Shown piece after piece: positions 25,618 to 33,840 of a DNA stretch of 64,000 nucleotides. The DNA comes from DATEDA01 sp963827595 (GTDB lineage Bacteria > Pseudomonadota > Gammaproteobacteria > Burkholderiales > SG8-39): positions 124,001 to 188,000 of the forward strand of contig CAWHBT010000015.1 in the NCBI GenBank assembly GCA_963827595.1. Direction: 5' to 3'. A program made the position numbers and the translations under genes. Numbering within the stretch: position 1 is the stretch's first letter; each line of letters starts with the position of its first letter. The notes under the pieces were generated by a model. That model made no database searches and was not told the origin of the DNA. It saw nothing but the letters and a program-made list of their open reading frames with translations.

Positions 25618-26085
25618 TCAGAACTTGCCGGTGAAGTACGACCGGATGCGGACGACGACGGCCAGGATGGTGAGCGCGAACCCTACCGCGAGGGCCGCAT
25701 GCGGGATCGCCTTGGGCACGCCCGCGGAGACGCTCACCGAGCCGGTCTGCAGGAACAGCGACACGACCCGGACCGACTGGGTGAACGCAAACACGCAGCA
25801 GGCGAGCAGGACCGCCGTCATGAACGCGTTGAGCACCAGGCGCCACCGCCCCCTGATCCGGGCCGAGAAGAGGTCCATGCTGAGGTGATCGCCGTTATAG
25901 GCGATCGCGGCCATCCCGACGAAGACCCCCCAGATGGTGATGAACACCATGACCTCCTCGGCCCAGAACAGGGCGTGGCCGAAGAGATAGCGGCTCACCA
26001 CGTTCGCGAAGTTGATCGCGATGCCCGTGAGCATCAGCGCGCCGAGGATCCAGCTCGGCAGCGTGACGAACGCGAACCGGGCCAT
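25618..26085 (-). CDS. dctQ: TRAP transporter small permease, DctQ
   Basis: 155 aa with four hydrophobic helices. NVVSRYLFGHALFWAEEVMV and WGVFVGMAAIAYNGDHLSMD are the typical DctQ pattern. It forms the membrane complex with DctM. It lies between dctP (48-base gap) and dctM. Confidence 0.93.
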   Translation of the reverse strand: MARFAFVTLPSWILGALMLTGIAINFANVVSRYLFGHALFWAEEVMVFITIWGVFVGMAAIAYNGDHLSMDLFSARIRGRWRLVLNAFMTAVLLACCVFAFTQSVRVVSLFLQTGSVSVSAGVPKAIPHAALAVGFALTILAVVVRIRSYFTGKF

Positions 26086-26133
26086 CGGCCGCGGGCCTCG
26101 CCGCTCAGGCGGTCGGAGAGTTGCGCTTGCCGG

Positions 26134-27138
26134 CTAGTACTTCTGCCCGGTGGCGACGAGCCGTTTGTAGAAGGCGCTCACCGGCGCGTTGTCCTTCGTC
26201 ACTTCGTCGCCGATCCCCGCGAGCAGCTGCTGCACCCGCGCCTGGTCCGCGGGCGAGAGCGTGATGAACTCGCCGCCGGCGTCGCTCCAGCGCTTGCGCA
26301 TCGTGTCGTCGAGCGCGCGCGATTGCGCCATCGTCCGGGCCTGCAGCTTGTTGCCTTCCTCGATGACCGCCTGGCGCAGGTCCGCCGGCAGCTTGTTCAG
26401 CCAGGGCCGGCTCACCGCCGCGACCGAGACGATCATCGTGTCGTTCACCTGGGTCAGCACCTTGCTGATGTCGTTGAACTTCAGGTTCACGTAGACGGCG
26501 GTGGCGCTCATGGTGCCGTCGATGACGCCCTGCTGGATCCCCGGCACGACCTCGGAGAGATCCATCGGGACCGCCGAGGCGCCGAACTGGCGCATCTTGG
26601 CGCGCTCGGCGGCGGTCGCGTTGACGCGCAGCTTCTTGCCCTTGAAGTCGTCGAGCTTGCGGATCGGCTGCTTGCCGAAGTAGTGCGCGAACCCGTAGGT
26701 GAACACCGACACCACCTGCACGCCCTTGTCGGCCCCGAGCGTCAGGATCTCCTTGTTGAGGTCGGGATCGAGGAGGAGCTTCTCCGCGTGCACCGAATCC
26801 TTGAACAGCACCGGGATGCTGAACGTGCCGAACCGCGGGTCCACGCCGGCGAAGAAGTCCACCGGCGCGATGAACGACTCGACCGTCCCGAGCTGCATCC
26901 CCTCGATCTGGCTCGCGACCGTGCCGAGCTGGCCGCGCGGAAAGAGCTTCACCTCGATGCGGCCCCCGCTACGCGCCTCGAGCGCCTCCTTGTACCAGTT
27001 CGCCCACTGGTGCTGGATGTCGTTCATCGTGGCGAAGCCGATCTTCATCGTGTGGTCGGCCGCCGGCGCGGCGCCGGCGCAGAGCGCAAGGCCTGCGGCG
27101 GCGACGAACGAGCGGACTGCAAGCGCAGCGCGTGACAT
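26134..27138 (-). CDS. dctP: TRAP transporter substrate-binding protein, DctP
   Basis: 334 aa from the ATG at 27138, preceded by AGGAGGAGGAGGAATC. Signal peptide with cleavage near APAAD. DctP landmarks: KIGFATMNDIQHQWANWYKE, VKLFPRGQLGTVASQIEGMQ, LRVNATAAERAKMRQFGASA (with the substrate-carboxylate Arg region) and GIQQGVIDGTMSATAVYVNL. Periplasmic receptor for a carboxylate; ligand unknown. Confidence 0.94.
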   Translation of the reverse strand: MSRAALAVRSFVAAAGLALCAGAAPAADHTMKIGFATMNDIQHQWANWYKEALEARSGGRIEVKLFPRGQLGTVASQIEGMQLGTVESFIAPVDFFAGVDPRFGTFSIPVLFKDSVHAEKLLLDPDLNKEILTLGADKGVQVVSVFTYGFAHYFGKQPIRKLDDFKGKKLRVNATAAERAKMRQFGASAVPMDLSEVVPGIQQGVIDGTMSATAVYVNLKFNDISKVLTQVNDTMIVSVAAVSRPWLNKLPADLRQAVIEEGNKLQARTMAQSRALDDTMRKRWSDAGGEFITLSPADQARVQQLLAGIGDEVTKDNAPVSAFYKRLVATGQKY

Positions 27139-27185
27139 GATTCCTCCTCCTCCTCGATTGCGCCCCGGCGCTCCGGGGCGAGTGT

Positions 27186-27869
27186 TCACCAGACCAGGTC
27201 GCCTTCGCGGATCAGCATGAGGCAGTTTTCGCTCTCGGTGTAGGGCGCGTGCGGCACGCCGCACGGCATGCGAAACCAGATGCCTTTGGAGTAGGCCGCG
27301 TACTCGTCCTTGAGGCAGCCCTCGAGCACCAGCGTCTCCTCGCCGATCGAGTGGTTGTGCGAGGGAAGCCTGCGGTTCGGGGCCACGTTGCCGATGCGGC
27401 TCGTCTCGATGCCGTCCGCGTTCGGGTAGAGATGCAGGACCTTCGCGCCGCGATGCGGGAAATCCAGCCACTGCGCGGTGCGCGCGTCGATGACGATGCG
27501 GTCGCCGGCGTTCGGGCGGATCGGCACGCGCCACTTCGCGTAGATCACGCAGCCGTCCTTCGACCCCGGGGTGTGGCGGAAGCCCGGGGGGTTGCGGAGG
27601 AACGAGTGCGCGCCGTACTCGCCGTGGTCGTCCATGTAGGTGCCTTCGACGACCAGCACGTCCATGCGCGCTTTCAGGACGTGGGTGGGGATCTTCGCGC
27701 CGGGCGCGAACTTGAGGAGCGACGTCTCGCGCCCCTTCTTCGGGTCGTGCACGAGCTCGAGCACCTTGCGCGAGACGCCCGGCCATTCGGTCGGCTCCCA
27801 CGGCATCTCGTTCGTATTCATCACCGCGACCTTGCTCGGGTCCGCGTTGACCGGGGCGCGCGCGCTCAT
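27186..27869 (-). CDS. Double cupin protein, ChrR-like cupin type
   Basis: 227 aa, no signal peptide. Two cupin halves: the first with THVLKARMDVLVVEGTYMDD and GFRHTP (acidic and histidine ligands), the second with LPSHNHSIGEETLVLEGCLKD and MPCGVPHAPY. These resemble the ChrR-type cupin or acetylacetone dioxygenase-like proteins, which bind zinc or iron. It leads the TRAP operon (48-base gap to dctP), so it may act on the imported acid or sense it. A perfect palindrome lies 41 bases upstream of its start. Confidence 0.82.
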   Translation of the reverse strand: MSARAPVNADPSKVAVMNTNEMPWEPTEWPGVSRKVLELVHDPKKGRETSLLKFAPGAKIPTHVLKARMDVLVVEGTYMDDHGEYGAHSFLRNPPGFRHTPGSKDGCVIYAKWRVPIRPNAGDRIVIDARTAQWLDFPHRGAKVLHLYPNADGIETSRIGNVAPNRRLPSHNHSIGEETLVLEGCLKDEYAAYSKGIWFRMPCGVPHAPYTESENCLMLIREGDLVW

Positions 27870-27909
27870 CGCCTTTCTCCTCCTCGAACAGGCCTTGCGA
27901 AGACCATTG

Positions 27910-27922
27910 GTTTACGGTAAAC
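27910..27922. promoter_or_regulatory. Perfect palindrome GTTTAC-G-GTAAAC, putative operator
   Basis: Six-base perfect arms around one base, in the 106-base gap between the cupin-TRAP operon (minus) and the CDGSH gene (plus). The pattern resembles GntR- or LacI-type operators. No such regulator gene is adjacent, so it would act from elsewhere. Confidence 0.5.
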
Positions 27923-27975
27923 GAGACGGGCGCCGCCAGTCAACCGGCGCGCCGTTCGAGGAGGAGTGAGCGCCC

Positions 27976-28233
27976 ATGGCCGACGCGGACGAGGAACCGA
28001 GAGTCGCCCAGAAGAGCCCGTACAAGGCCGAGCTGCTGGCGACGTACCGCTATGCGTGGTGCCGCTGCGGGCTGAGCAAGATGCAGCCCTGGTGCGATGG
28101 GTCGCACACCTCCACCAAGACCGGGATCATGCCGGTCGTGTGGACCCAGGACCAGGACAAGACCGCCTTCCTGTGCGGCTGCAAGCGGAGCGGCAACAAG
28201 CCGTTCTGCGATGGGACCCACAAGACGCTCTAG
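27976..28233 (+). CDS. Tandem CDGSH iron-sulfur protein
   Basis: 85 aa with two complete CDGSH motifs, each able to bind a 2Fe-2S cluster with three Cys and one His: CRCGLSKMQPWCDGSH (Cys29, Cys31, Cys40, His44) and CGCKRSGNKPFCDGTH (Cys67, Cys69, Cys78, His82). No membrane anchor, so soluble and cytoplasmic. Such tandem proteins resemble the mitochondrial MiNT/CISD3 type and are thought to take part in iron-sulfur or redox chemistry. It converges on selD; 101 bases between them hold nothing recognised. Confidence 0.93.
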   Translation: MADADEEPRVAQKSPYKAELLATYRYAWCRCGLSKMQPWCDGSHTSTKTGIMPVVWTQDQDKTAFLCGCKRSGNKPFCDGTHKTL

Positions 28234-28334
28234 CTGAGCAGCGCGGCGAACCGGCTGCGGAGGTCCTCGGTGTTGCAGCGCACCCGCGTACGCGCTTGCG
28301 GCGTTCGGCTTCGTCCAAGCGGCGCGCGAAAGCG

Positions 28335-29387
28335 TCAGACGATCGTGAGGCGCGACGCGCCGGCGGCGAGGCGCCCGATGGTGCGTGCCTCGTCGAAGCC
28401 CCGCTTCGCGAACTCCGCCAGCACCGCCCGCTCCGACTCGGGCGCGCAGGCGACGAGGAGGCCGCCGCTCGTCTGCGGATCGGTCACGAGCTTCCGCGCC
28501 CATTCGGGCGCGCCCGCAGGCAGCGACACCTCGTGCCCGTAGCCCTTCCAGTTCCGGTCCGAGGCGCCGGTCGCGACGCCCTGCTTCACCGCCTCGAGCG
28601 CCTCGGGGATCACCGGCACCGCGTCGAGCCGCACTTCGCCGGCGAGCTTCGACCCGCGCAGGACCTCGAGCAGATGGCCGGCGAGCCCGAAGCCGGTCAC
28701 ATCGGTCAGCGCGTGCACCCCGGCCATCTCGGCGAGCGCTTCGCCGGGCGTGTTGAGACGCGTCGTCGAGGCGAGGAGCTTCGCGTAGCCCGCCGCGCCG
28801 AGCTTGCCCTTCTTCAGCACCGCCGAGAGGATCCCGACGCCGAGCGGCTTGCCGAGCACCAGCAGGTCCCCGGCGCGTGCCGAGCTGTTCCGCTTGATCT
28901 TGTCCGGATGCACGAGCCCGAGGCCCACCAGGCCGTAGATCGGCTCGAGCGTGTCGATCGAGTGCCCGCCGGCGACCGGGATGCCGGCCGCCGCGCACAC
29001 CGCCTCGCCGCCCTCGATGATCTTCTGGATCACCGCCACCGGCAGCTTCTCGAGCGGCATGCCCACGATCGCCAGCGCGAAGATCGGCCGCGCGCCCATG
29101 GCGTAGATGTCGGAGAGCGCATTGGTCGCGGCGATGCGGCCGAAGTCGTACGGATCGTCGACGATCGGCGTGAAGAAATCGGTCGTGGCGACCAGCGCCT
29201 GCGTGTCGTTCAGCCGGTACACCGCGGCGTCGTCGGAGGTTTCGGTCCCGACGAGCAGCTCCGCCGGCAGGCCGCGGATCGGCGTCGATGCGAGGATCTC
29301 GGAGAGCACGGCGGGCGCGATCTTGCAGCCGCAGCCGCCACCGTGGCTGAACTCGGTGAGGCGGATCTGGTCCAGGACGGCCGTCAT
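28335..29387 (-). CDS. senC: Selenide, water dikinase (SelD/SenC), selenophosphate synthetase
   Basis: 350 aa, ATG with AAAGGAACTGC before it. It makes selenophosphate from selenide and ATP. The active-site pair is kept as Cys19 and Lys22 in GGGCGCK (E. coli Cys17 and Lys20). TSDDAAVYRL, ATTDFFTPIVDDPYDFGRIA, AGGHSIDTLEPIYG and DVTGFGLAGHLLE are PurM-fold ATP and metal motifs. It lies 28 bases downstream of senA on the same strand and next to senB, so I name it senC; it could equally serve other selenium pathways, but no selA, selB or mnmH is in the window. Confidence 0.93.
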   Translation of the reverse strand: MTAVLDQIRLTEFSHGGGCGCKIAPAVLSEILASTPIRGLPAELLVGTETSDDAAVYRLNDTQALVATTDFFTPIVDDPYDFGRIAATNALSDIYAMGARPIFALAIVGMPLEKLPVAVIQKIIEGGEAVCAAAGIPVAGGHSIDTLEPIYGLVGLGLVHPDKIKRNSSARAGDLLVLGKPLGVGILSAVLKKGKLGAAGYAKLLASTTRLNTPGEALAEMAGVHALTDVTGFGLAGHLLEVLRGSKLAGEVRLDAVPVIPEALEAVKQGVATGASDRNWKGYGHEVSLPAGAPEWARKLVTDPQTSGGLLVACAPESERAVLAEFAKRGFDEARTIGRLAAGASRLTIV

Positions 29388-29415
29388 GCAGTTCCTTTCG
29401 CCGGAGCGTGGAATT

Positions 29416-30615
29416 CTAGTCGATCGCGCAGGTGCGGAAGCCGGCGAACACGTCGCCGCGGTCGGGGGTGTAGAAGTTGCGCCAGGTGTTCCGGATGAGG
29501 CGCGCCGGCGTGGCGAAGCTCCCGCCGCGCAGCACCTTGTGGGTGCCGAACCACGGCTCGGAGTATTCCTGGTACGGATCCACGACGAAGCCCGGATAAG
29601 GCGTGAAGGCGCCCGCGGTCCACTCCCAGACGTTGCCGATCAGCTGCCGCGCGCCCGCCGGGCTGTCGCCCGCAGCGCAGGCGCCCACGGGGACGACGCC
29701 CGCCGCGCCGAGGTTGGCGCGCGCCGGCCCGGGACTATCGTCCCCCCACGGATAGCGCCGCTTCGTCGCGGAAGCGGCGTACTCCCACTCGGCCTCGGTC
29801 GGCAATCGCCGTTTCGCCCACCTGCACCACGCCTGCGCCTCGTTCCAGTCGACGTGCAGCACCGGCTCGTCCGGCGCGAGCGGCAGCCAGCGGTCGAACC
29901 GTCGCTGCACCCACACGCCGTCGAGCCTCTTCCAGTAGCGCGGCGCTTGCCCGCCGTCCTCGACGTAGGCGAGGAACTCGGCGTTCGTCACCGGCGTGCG
30001 CGCGATCCGGAACGGCGCGATCTCGACTTGGTGGGCCCATTTCTCGTTGTCGAACACGAAGCCGCCGTTCGGCTCCGCGCCCAGCCGGAAGCGCCCGCCC
30101 GGATGCTCCGCGTCGCCGCGCGGCGCAGGGGCGGCGGCCGGCGCGACCGCGCCGAACGGGTCCGGGTAGCCGAGCGTCTGGCGCGTGTAGTGAAACGCCT
30201 CCGCGTGCATGTCCTCGTGGAACGTCGCGAGCCGGACGAAGTATCGGAGCGAGGCGTTGTCGGGCTCGCGCGCGAGGCGCTCGCGCACCCGCTCGAGAAC
30301 GTTCGCGAGATAGGCGCGCGTCGCGGCGAGGTCCGGTAGCGGCAGGTCCCAGCGCGTGTCGTGCGCGACCGTGGCCGAGTCGTAGAGCGCATCCGCGCCC
30401 GGCAGCATCGGGTCGGCAAGCGCGCCCGAGGGTTGCAGCCGCAGGCACCAGCGTTCCTGGAACCAGCCCACGTGGCCGATCTCCCACAGCGGCGGGTTGA
30501 CGATGGCGAGCTGCGGGCCGAGCAGCCGCTCGCCGTCGAGGTCCGCCGTCACGCGCGTCGCGTGCGCGCGGCTCGCGAGCAGATCAGGTTCGAGGCTCAC
30601 GGGGTCGGCTAACAT
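29416..30615 (-). CDS. senA: Selenoneine synthase SenA (EgtB-like nonheme iron enzyme)
   Basis: 399 aa from the ATG at 30615 (GGAG nine bases before; a GTG at 30636 is the alternative). Domains: DinB_2 helical bundle, then an FGE-sulfatase/C-type-lectin-like fold. The iron ligands expected for EgtB-type enzymes are present: WEIGHVGWF (about His48) and HEDMHAE (about His133, His137). The FGE part has LPTEAEWEYAA, GNVWEWT and RGGSFATPARLIRNTW. SenA joins hercynine to a selenosugar with oxygen. EgtB and SenA look alike; the call rests on the selD and senB neighbours. EgtD, which makes hercynine, is not in the window. Confidence 0.88.
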   Translation of the reverse strand: MLADPVSLEPDLLASRAHATRVTADLDGERLLGPQLAIVNPPLWEIGHVGWFQERWCLRLQPSGALADPMLPGADALYDSATVAHDTRWDLPLPDLAATRAYLANVLERVRERLAREPDNASLRYFVRLATFHEDMHAEAFHYTRQTLGYPDPFGAVAPAAAPAPRGDAEHPGGRFRLGAEPNGGFVFDNEKWAHQVEIAPFRIARTPVTNAEFLAYVEDGGQAPRYWKRLDGVWVQRRFDRWLPLAPDEPVLHVDWNEAQAWCRWAKRRLPTEAEWEYAASATKRRYPWGDDSPGPARANLGAAGVVPVGACAAGDSPAGARQLIGNVWEWTAGAFTPYPGFVVDPYQEYSEPWFGTHKVLRGGSFATPARLIRNTWRNFYTPDRGDVFAGFRTCAID

Positions 30616-30638
30616 CGCGCTCGACTCCACGGGCACCC

Positions 30639-31649
30639 ATGGCGCGCATTGCGATCGTCACCCCGGCCGGCGCGGGCACGCGCACCGGCAACCGCCACAC
30701 CGCAACGCGGTGGGCGCGGCTGCTGCGCCGGGCCGGGCGCCGCGTTTCGATCGCAGTGGAGTGGCAGGGCCAGCGCTGCGACGCGCTCGTCGCGCTGCAC
30801 GCGCGCCGCAGCCACGGCTCGATCGCGCGCTACCGCGCGGCGCATCCCGCCGGCCCGCTCGTCGTCGTGCTCACCGGCACCGATCTGTACCGCGACCTTC
30901 CCGCCTCGGCGGAGGCGCGGCGCTCGCTCGAGCTCGCCGACCGCATCGTGGTGCTGCAGGAGGACGCGAAGCGCCTGCTCGACCCGCCCCTCCGGCGCAA
31001 GACCAGGGTCGTCTACCAGTCCGCGGCGCCGCGCGTCCGCCGCGACCCGCCGGCACGGCGTTTCCGCATCGCCGTCATCGGCCATCTGCGCGACGAGAAG
31101 GATCCGTTCCGCGCCGTCGCGGCCCTCGCGCTGCTGCCCGACCGCCCCGAGCTCGAGGTGGTGCAGGTCGGCGGCCCGCTCGATCCGGCGCTCGGCTTGG
31201 AGGCGGAGCGCTGGCTGGCGCGCGAGCCGCGCTACCGCTGGCTCGGCAGCGTCCCGCACGCCCGCGCGCTCAGGGAGCTCGCCAGTAGCCACCTCCTCGT
31301 GGTCAGCTCGAAAATGGAAGGCGGCGCGAACGTCATCTCGGAGGCCGCGCGCATCGGTACGCCGGTCCTCGCTTCGTGGATGTCCGGGAACATCGGCATG
31401 CTCGGCAAACGGTACCCCGGCTACTACCCGCTCGGCGATGACGGCGCGCTCGCGAGCCTCATCGCTCGCGCGGCCGACGATGCCGCGTACTACCGCCGGC
31501 TCGAGCGCGCGCTGCGAGCGCGGCGGCCGTTGTTCGCGCCGGCGGCCGAACGCGCCGCGGTGCTGAGCGTGCTCCGCGAGGCGCTTCACTCAAGGAGCTC
31601 GGCGACGCGCTTGCGCACCGGCTCGCTCGACCAGTCGAGCTCGCCGTAG
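30639..31649 (+). CDS. senB: Selenosugar synthase SenB (glycosyltransferase fold)
   Basis: 336 aa. SenB transfers selenium from selenophosphate to a UDP-amino sugar to make the selenosugar used by SenA. GT-B type features: N-terminal IAIVTPAGAGTRTGNRHTA, VVLTGTDLYRDLPASAEA, IAVIGHLRDEKDPFRAVAAL, and a C-terminal nucleotide-sugar loop VSSKMEGGANVISEAARIG. It starts 23 bases from the senA start and diverges from it; no clear ribosome binding site is seen. Its last 64 bases overlap the end of the convergent thioredoxin gene. Confidence 0.87.
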   Translation: MARIAIVTPAGAGTRTGNRHTATRWARLLRRAGRRVSIAVEWQGQRCDALVALHARRSHGSIARYRAAHPAGPLVVVLTGTDLYRDLPASAEARRSLELADRIVVLQEDAKRLLDPPLRRKTRVVYQSAAPRVRRDPPARRFRIAVIGHLRDEKDPFRAVAALALLPDRPELEVVQVGGPLDPALGLEAERWLAREPRYRWLGSVPHARALRELASSHLLVVSSKMEGGANVISEAARIGTPVLASWMSGNIGMLGKRYPGYYPLGDDGALASLIARAADDAAYYRRLERALRARRPLFAPAAERAAVLSVLREALHSRSSATRLRTGSLDQSSSP

Positions 31650-32077
31650 TGCATGTAACGGATGCGACCGTCCGCGCCGACCAGGAAGGTCGCGGGAACC
31701 ACGCGTGCCTTCCAGGCCTTGGCCGCGGCGGTGTCGCGGTCGAGCAGCATCGGAAAGCCGAGCGGCATCTTCTCCAGGAACCGCTCGATTCGCCCCAGCG
31801 GCTCGCCGATGTTCACCGCCAGCACCTCGAACGGCTTCCCCGCCAGGGACTGACGCAGCCGCTCGATGGAGGGCATCTCGTCCCGGCACGGCTCGCACCA
31901 GGTGGCCCAGAAGTTCACGAGCACGACCTTGCCGCGGTAGTCCGCCAACCGGTGCATGCGGCCGTGCAGGTCCTGCAGGACGAGCGGCGGCGTGGCGCCG
32001 CCCGTCCAGGGCTTCAGCTCGGCCGCTCCCGCCGCAGCGGCGAACGCCAGCGTGGCGAGAACGACGAGCGGCCGCAC
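31586..32077 (-). CDS. TlpA/ResA-like thioredoxin-fold protein, exported
   Basis: 163 aa from the GTG at 32077, which overlaps the TAG of the transglutaminase gene by one base. Signal peptide VRPLVVLATLAFAAAAGA. The redoxin core has WATWCEPCRDEMPS with Cys61 and Cys64, VNFWATW, and the cis-proline region VVPATFLVGADG. It probably acts as a periplasmic thiol-disulfide oxidoreductase. The 3' end overlaps senB on the other strand. Confidence 0.9.
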   Translation of the reverse strand: MRPLVVLATLAFAAAAGAAELKPWTGGATPPLVLQDLHGRMHRLADYRGKVVLVNFWATWCEPCRDEMPSIERLRQSLAGKPFEVLAVNIGEPLGRIERFLEKMPLGFPMLLDRDTAAAKAWKARVVPATFLVGADGRIRYMHYGELDWSSEPVRKRVAELLE

Positions 32078-33159
32078 TAAGCTTTCACCTCGCGCGCGGT
32101 GATCGTGTACTTGAGCGAGTCGGGATCGAGCTGATCGCGCATCTCGCCGCCGGTCTCGGCGTTGATGTACATCAGGTACGGCAGCTTCGGGCCGCTCGAG
32201 TTCGGCAGCTTGACGTCGTGGCCCATGTTGTAGGCGAGCCAGTTCATCTCCCAGCTCCCGAACAGGCGCTTGCGCGCCGCCTCGACCTTCGGATCGTTCA
32301 CCGCGAGCTTGCCCGGCGGCTCCTCGAGCACGACCTTGCGGACGTCGGCCGGATCGACCGGCACCCAGCCGTAGCCCTCGGCGAAGAACTCCGCGCGGCA
32401 GTGCTGCGCCCGGGTCACGTTGGGCGAGCCGACGCCGAGGCTCGCGTAGCCGTATTCCGAACGCGCCACCCGCAACCCGTAGATGTCGCGCGCCGGCACG
32501 CCGACCGAGCGCGCGAGGCCCACGAACATGGCGTTCAGGTCGCCGCACTTGCCGCCGAGGTTCCCGCTCTCGAGCATGCTCTTGATGTCGCCCCAGCCGC
32601 AGCCGCGCGTCTTCGGGTCGCGGAACGTGTTGTCCACCACCCACGCGTAGATGGCGCGCGCCTTCTGCACGTCGGTCCGCGCGCCCTTGGTGATTTCGAG
32701 CGCGGTCTTCCTGACGATCCCGTCGGTCGGGATGAGCTCCGTGGCGGCGAGGTAGAACGCGCGATCGGCGCCCTGGAGCTTCTCGGCGTTCGGGGCGGGC
32801 TTGCCGAGGTCCACGGCGCGGTCGCGGGTCATGAAGCGGCTCGTGACCTCGATCACCGGTGCGGCTTCGGCCTCGCGCCACTCGGCGAACACCATGGTCA
32901 CGCCGTACTTGCCGTCGGCTGCGACCTGGGCGCGGGCCGCGTTGCCGGTCCAGGTGCTGCCGATGCTCTTCTGCCAGTCGGTGTCATCGGCCATGGGCAG
33001 CGGCACCCACGCGCGCGATACGCCGCGGGGCTTGAGCACTTCGACCCGCGTGACCGTCTCGAACGTGCGCCATTCGGTGCTTGCCAGCGCGTCCCGCCAG
33101 GGCAGCGCGGAAGCGACCGCGGCGGCGGCGGAGGTCTGCAGAAAGGCTCTACGGTCCAT
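32077..33159 (-). CDS. Transglutaminase-like protease-fold protein, exported
   Basis: 360 aa. It starts MDRRAFLQTS with a twin-arginine-like pair and a hydrophobic stretch, so probably Tat-exported. The transglutaminase core has the expected triad: Cys205 in GGKCGDLNAMFVGLARSVGV, His253 in AQHCRAEFF and Asp269 in VPVDPAD. Bacterial members are thought to be peptidases or transferases on peptides, substrate unknown. Translationally coupled to the TlpA-like gene; OsmC lies 116 bases upstream. Confidence 0.88.
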   Translation of the reverse strand: MDRRAFLQTSAAAAVASALPWRDALASTEWRTFETVTRVEVLKPRGVSRAWVPLPMADDTDWQKSIGSTWTGNAARAQVAADGKYGVTMVFAEWREAEAAPVIEVTSRFMTRDRAVDLGKPAPNAEKLQGADRAFYLAATELIPTDGIVRKTALEITKGARTDVQKARAIYAWVVDNTFRDPKTRGCGWGDIKSMLESGNLGGKCGDLNAMFVGLARSVGVPARDIYGLRVARSEYGYASLGVGSPNVTRAQHCRAEFFAEGYGWVPVDPADVRKVVLEEPPGKLAVNDPKVEAARKRLFGSWEMNWLAYNMGHDVKLPNSSGPKLPYLMYINAETGGEMRDQLDPDSLKYTITAREVKA

Positions 33160-33275
33160 GGGAGATCTCCTTTGTCTTCGGGTGTTTGGGGGATTGCGGG
33201 ACGACGGGCGGGGGCGAAGTGCCGCCGAAGAACGTTCGATTCTAACGGGTTGAAGCCCGACGGGTCCGGCCGGTG

Positions 33276-33740
33276 CTACGGTCTGGCGACTGTCCAGACC
33301 TCCTCGAGCTGCGTCCCGGACCCGCGGATCACCTTCGACACCGGACAGAACATCGCGAGCTCGCGCTTCACCTTCGCGACCGCGGCGGCGTCGGCATCGG
33401 TCGTGATGTCGATGTAGAGGGTCGCGTTGGGGAATGGAACGTCGATCTCCTCCGCCAGCGTCACGCCCCGCCGATCGAAATCGGCCTCGAGGCGGACGCG
33501 CATCGCGTGCAAGTGCACGCCGTTCGCATGCGCCACCCTGTGGGTGATCACGTTCGTGCAGGCGATGAGCGCTGCCATCAGCGTCTCGGTCGGCGTGGGT
33601 CCCTGGTTCGTGCCGCCGCGCTCCACCGGCTCATCGACCGTGACCTTGACGTCGCGCACGCTCACGTCGGTGCGGGCGTGCGACGGGCATGCGCCGTCGA
33701 GCTTCATCCTGACCTGCGTCTTCTGCCTGACCTCGACCAT
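33276..33740 (-). CDS. OsmC/Ohr-family protein
   Basis: 154 aa from the ATG at 33740. The longer reading frame to 34046 lies opposite the SDR gene and was rejected. Two redox cysteines are in family positions: ALIACTNVITHRVA and ELAMFCPVSKVIRGSG. OsmC proteins reduce organic hydroperoxides through these cysteines. The N-terminal part (VRMKLDGACPSHARTD) fits the YhfA-like subgroup. It diverges from the SDR gene at 33841 and precedes the transglutaminase gene. Confidence 0.87.
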   Translation of the reverse strand: MVEVRQKTQVRMKLDGACPSHARTDVSVRDVKVTVDEPVERGGTNQGPTPTETLMAALIACTNVITHRVAHANGVHLHAMRVRLEADFDRRGVTLAEEIDVPFPNATLYIDITTDADAAAVAKVKRELAMFCPVSKVIRGSGTQLEEVWTVARP

Positions 33741-33840
33741 GACGCGCGCTCCTCGGGATGCGGGACCGGGGAATGTTACCTCGACCGCAGTGCAGCGGCC
33801 GAGCGCTTCGGGTACGCTTCGCGGCGATACGATGGGCGCG

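Noticed and set aside
24538..27135. 865-residue open frame on the plus strand across the TRAP genes
   Set aside because: Same antisense bias; dctM, dctQ and dctP are unmistakable on the other strand.
28234..28334. Possible remnant of a C-terminus on the minus strand (NTEDLRSRFAALLS then stop)
   Set aside because: Too short, with no upstream continuation in frame and no family match I can name.
29416..30615. Ergothioneine EgtB
   Set aside because: No egtA, egtC, egtD or egtE nearby, whereas selD and senB are adjacent; EgtB remains possible only if the neighbours are coincidental.
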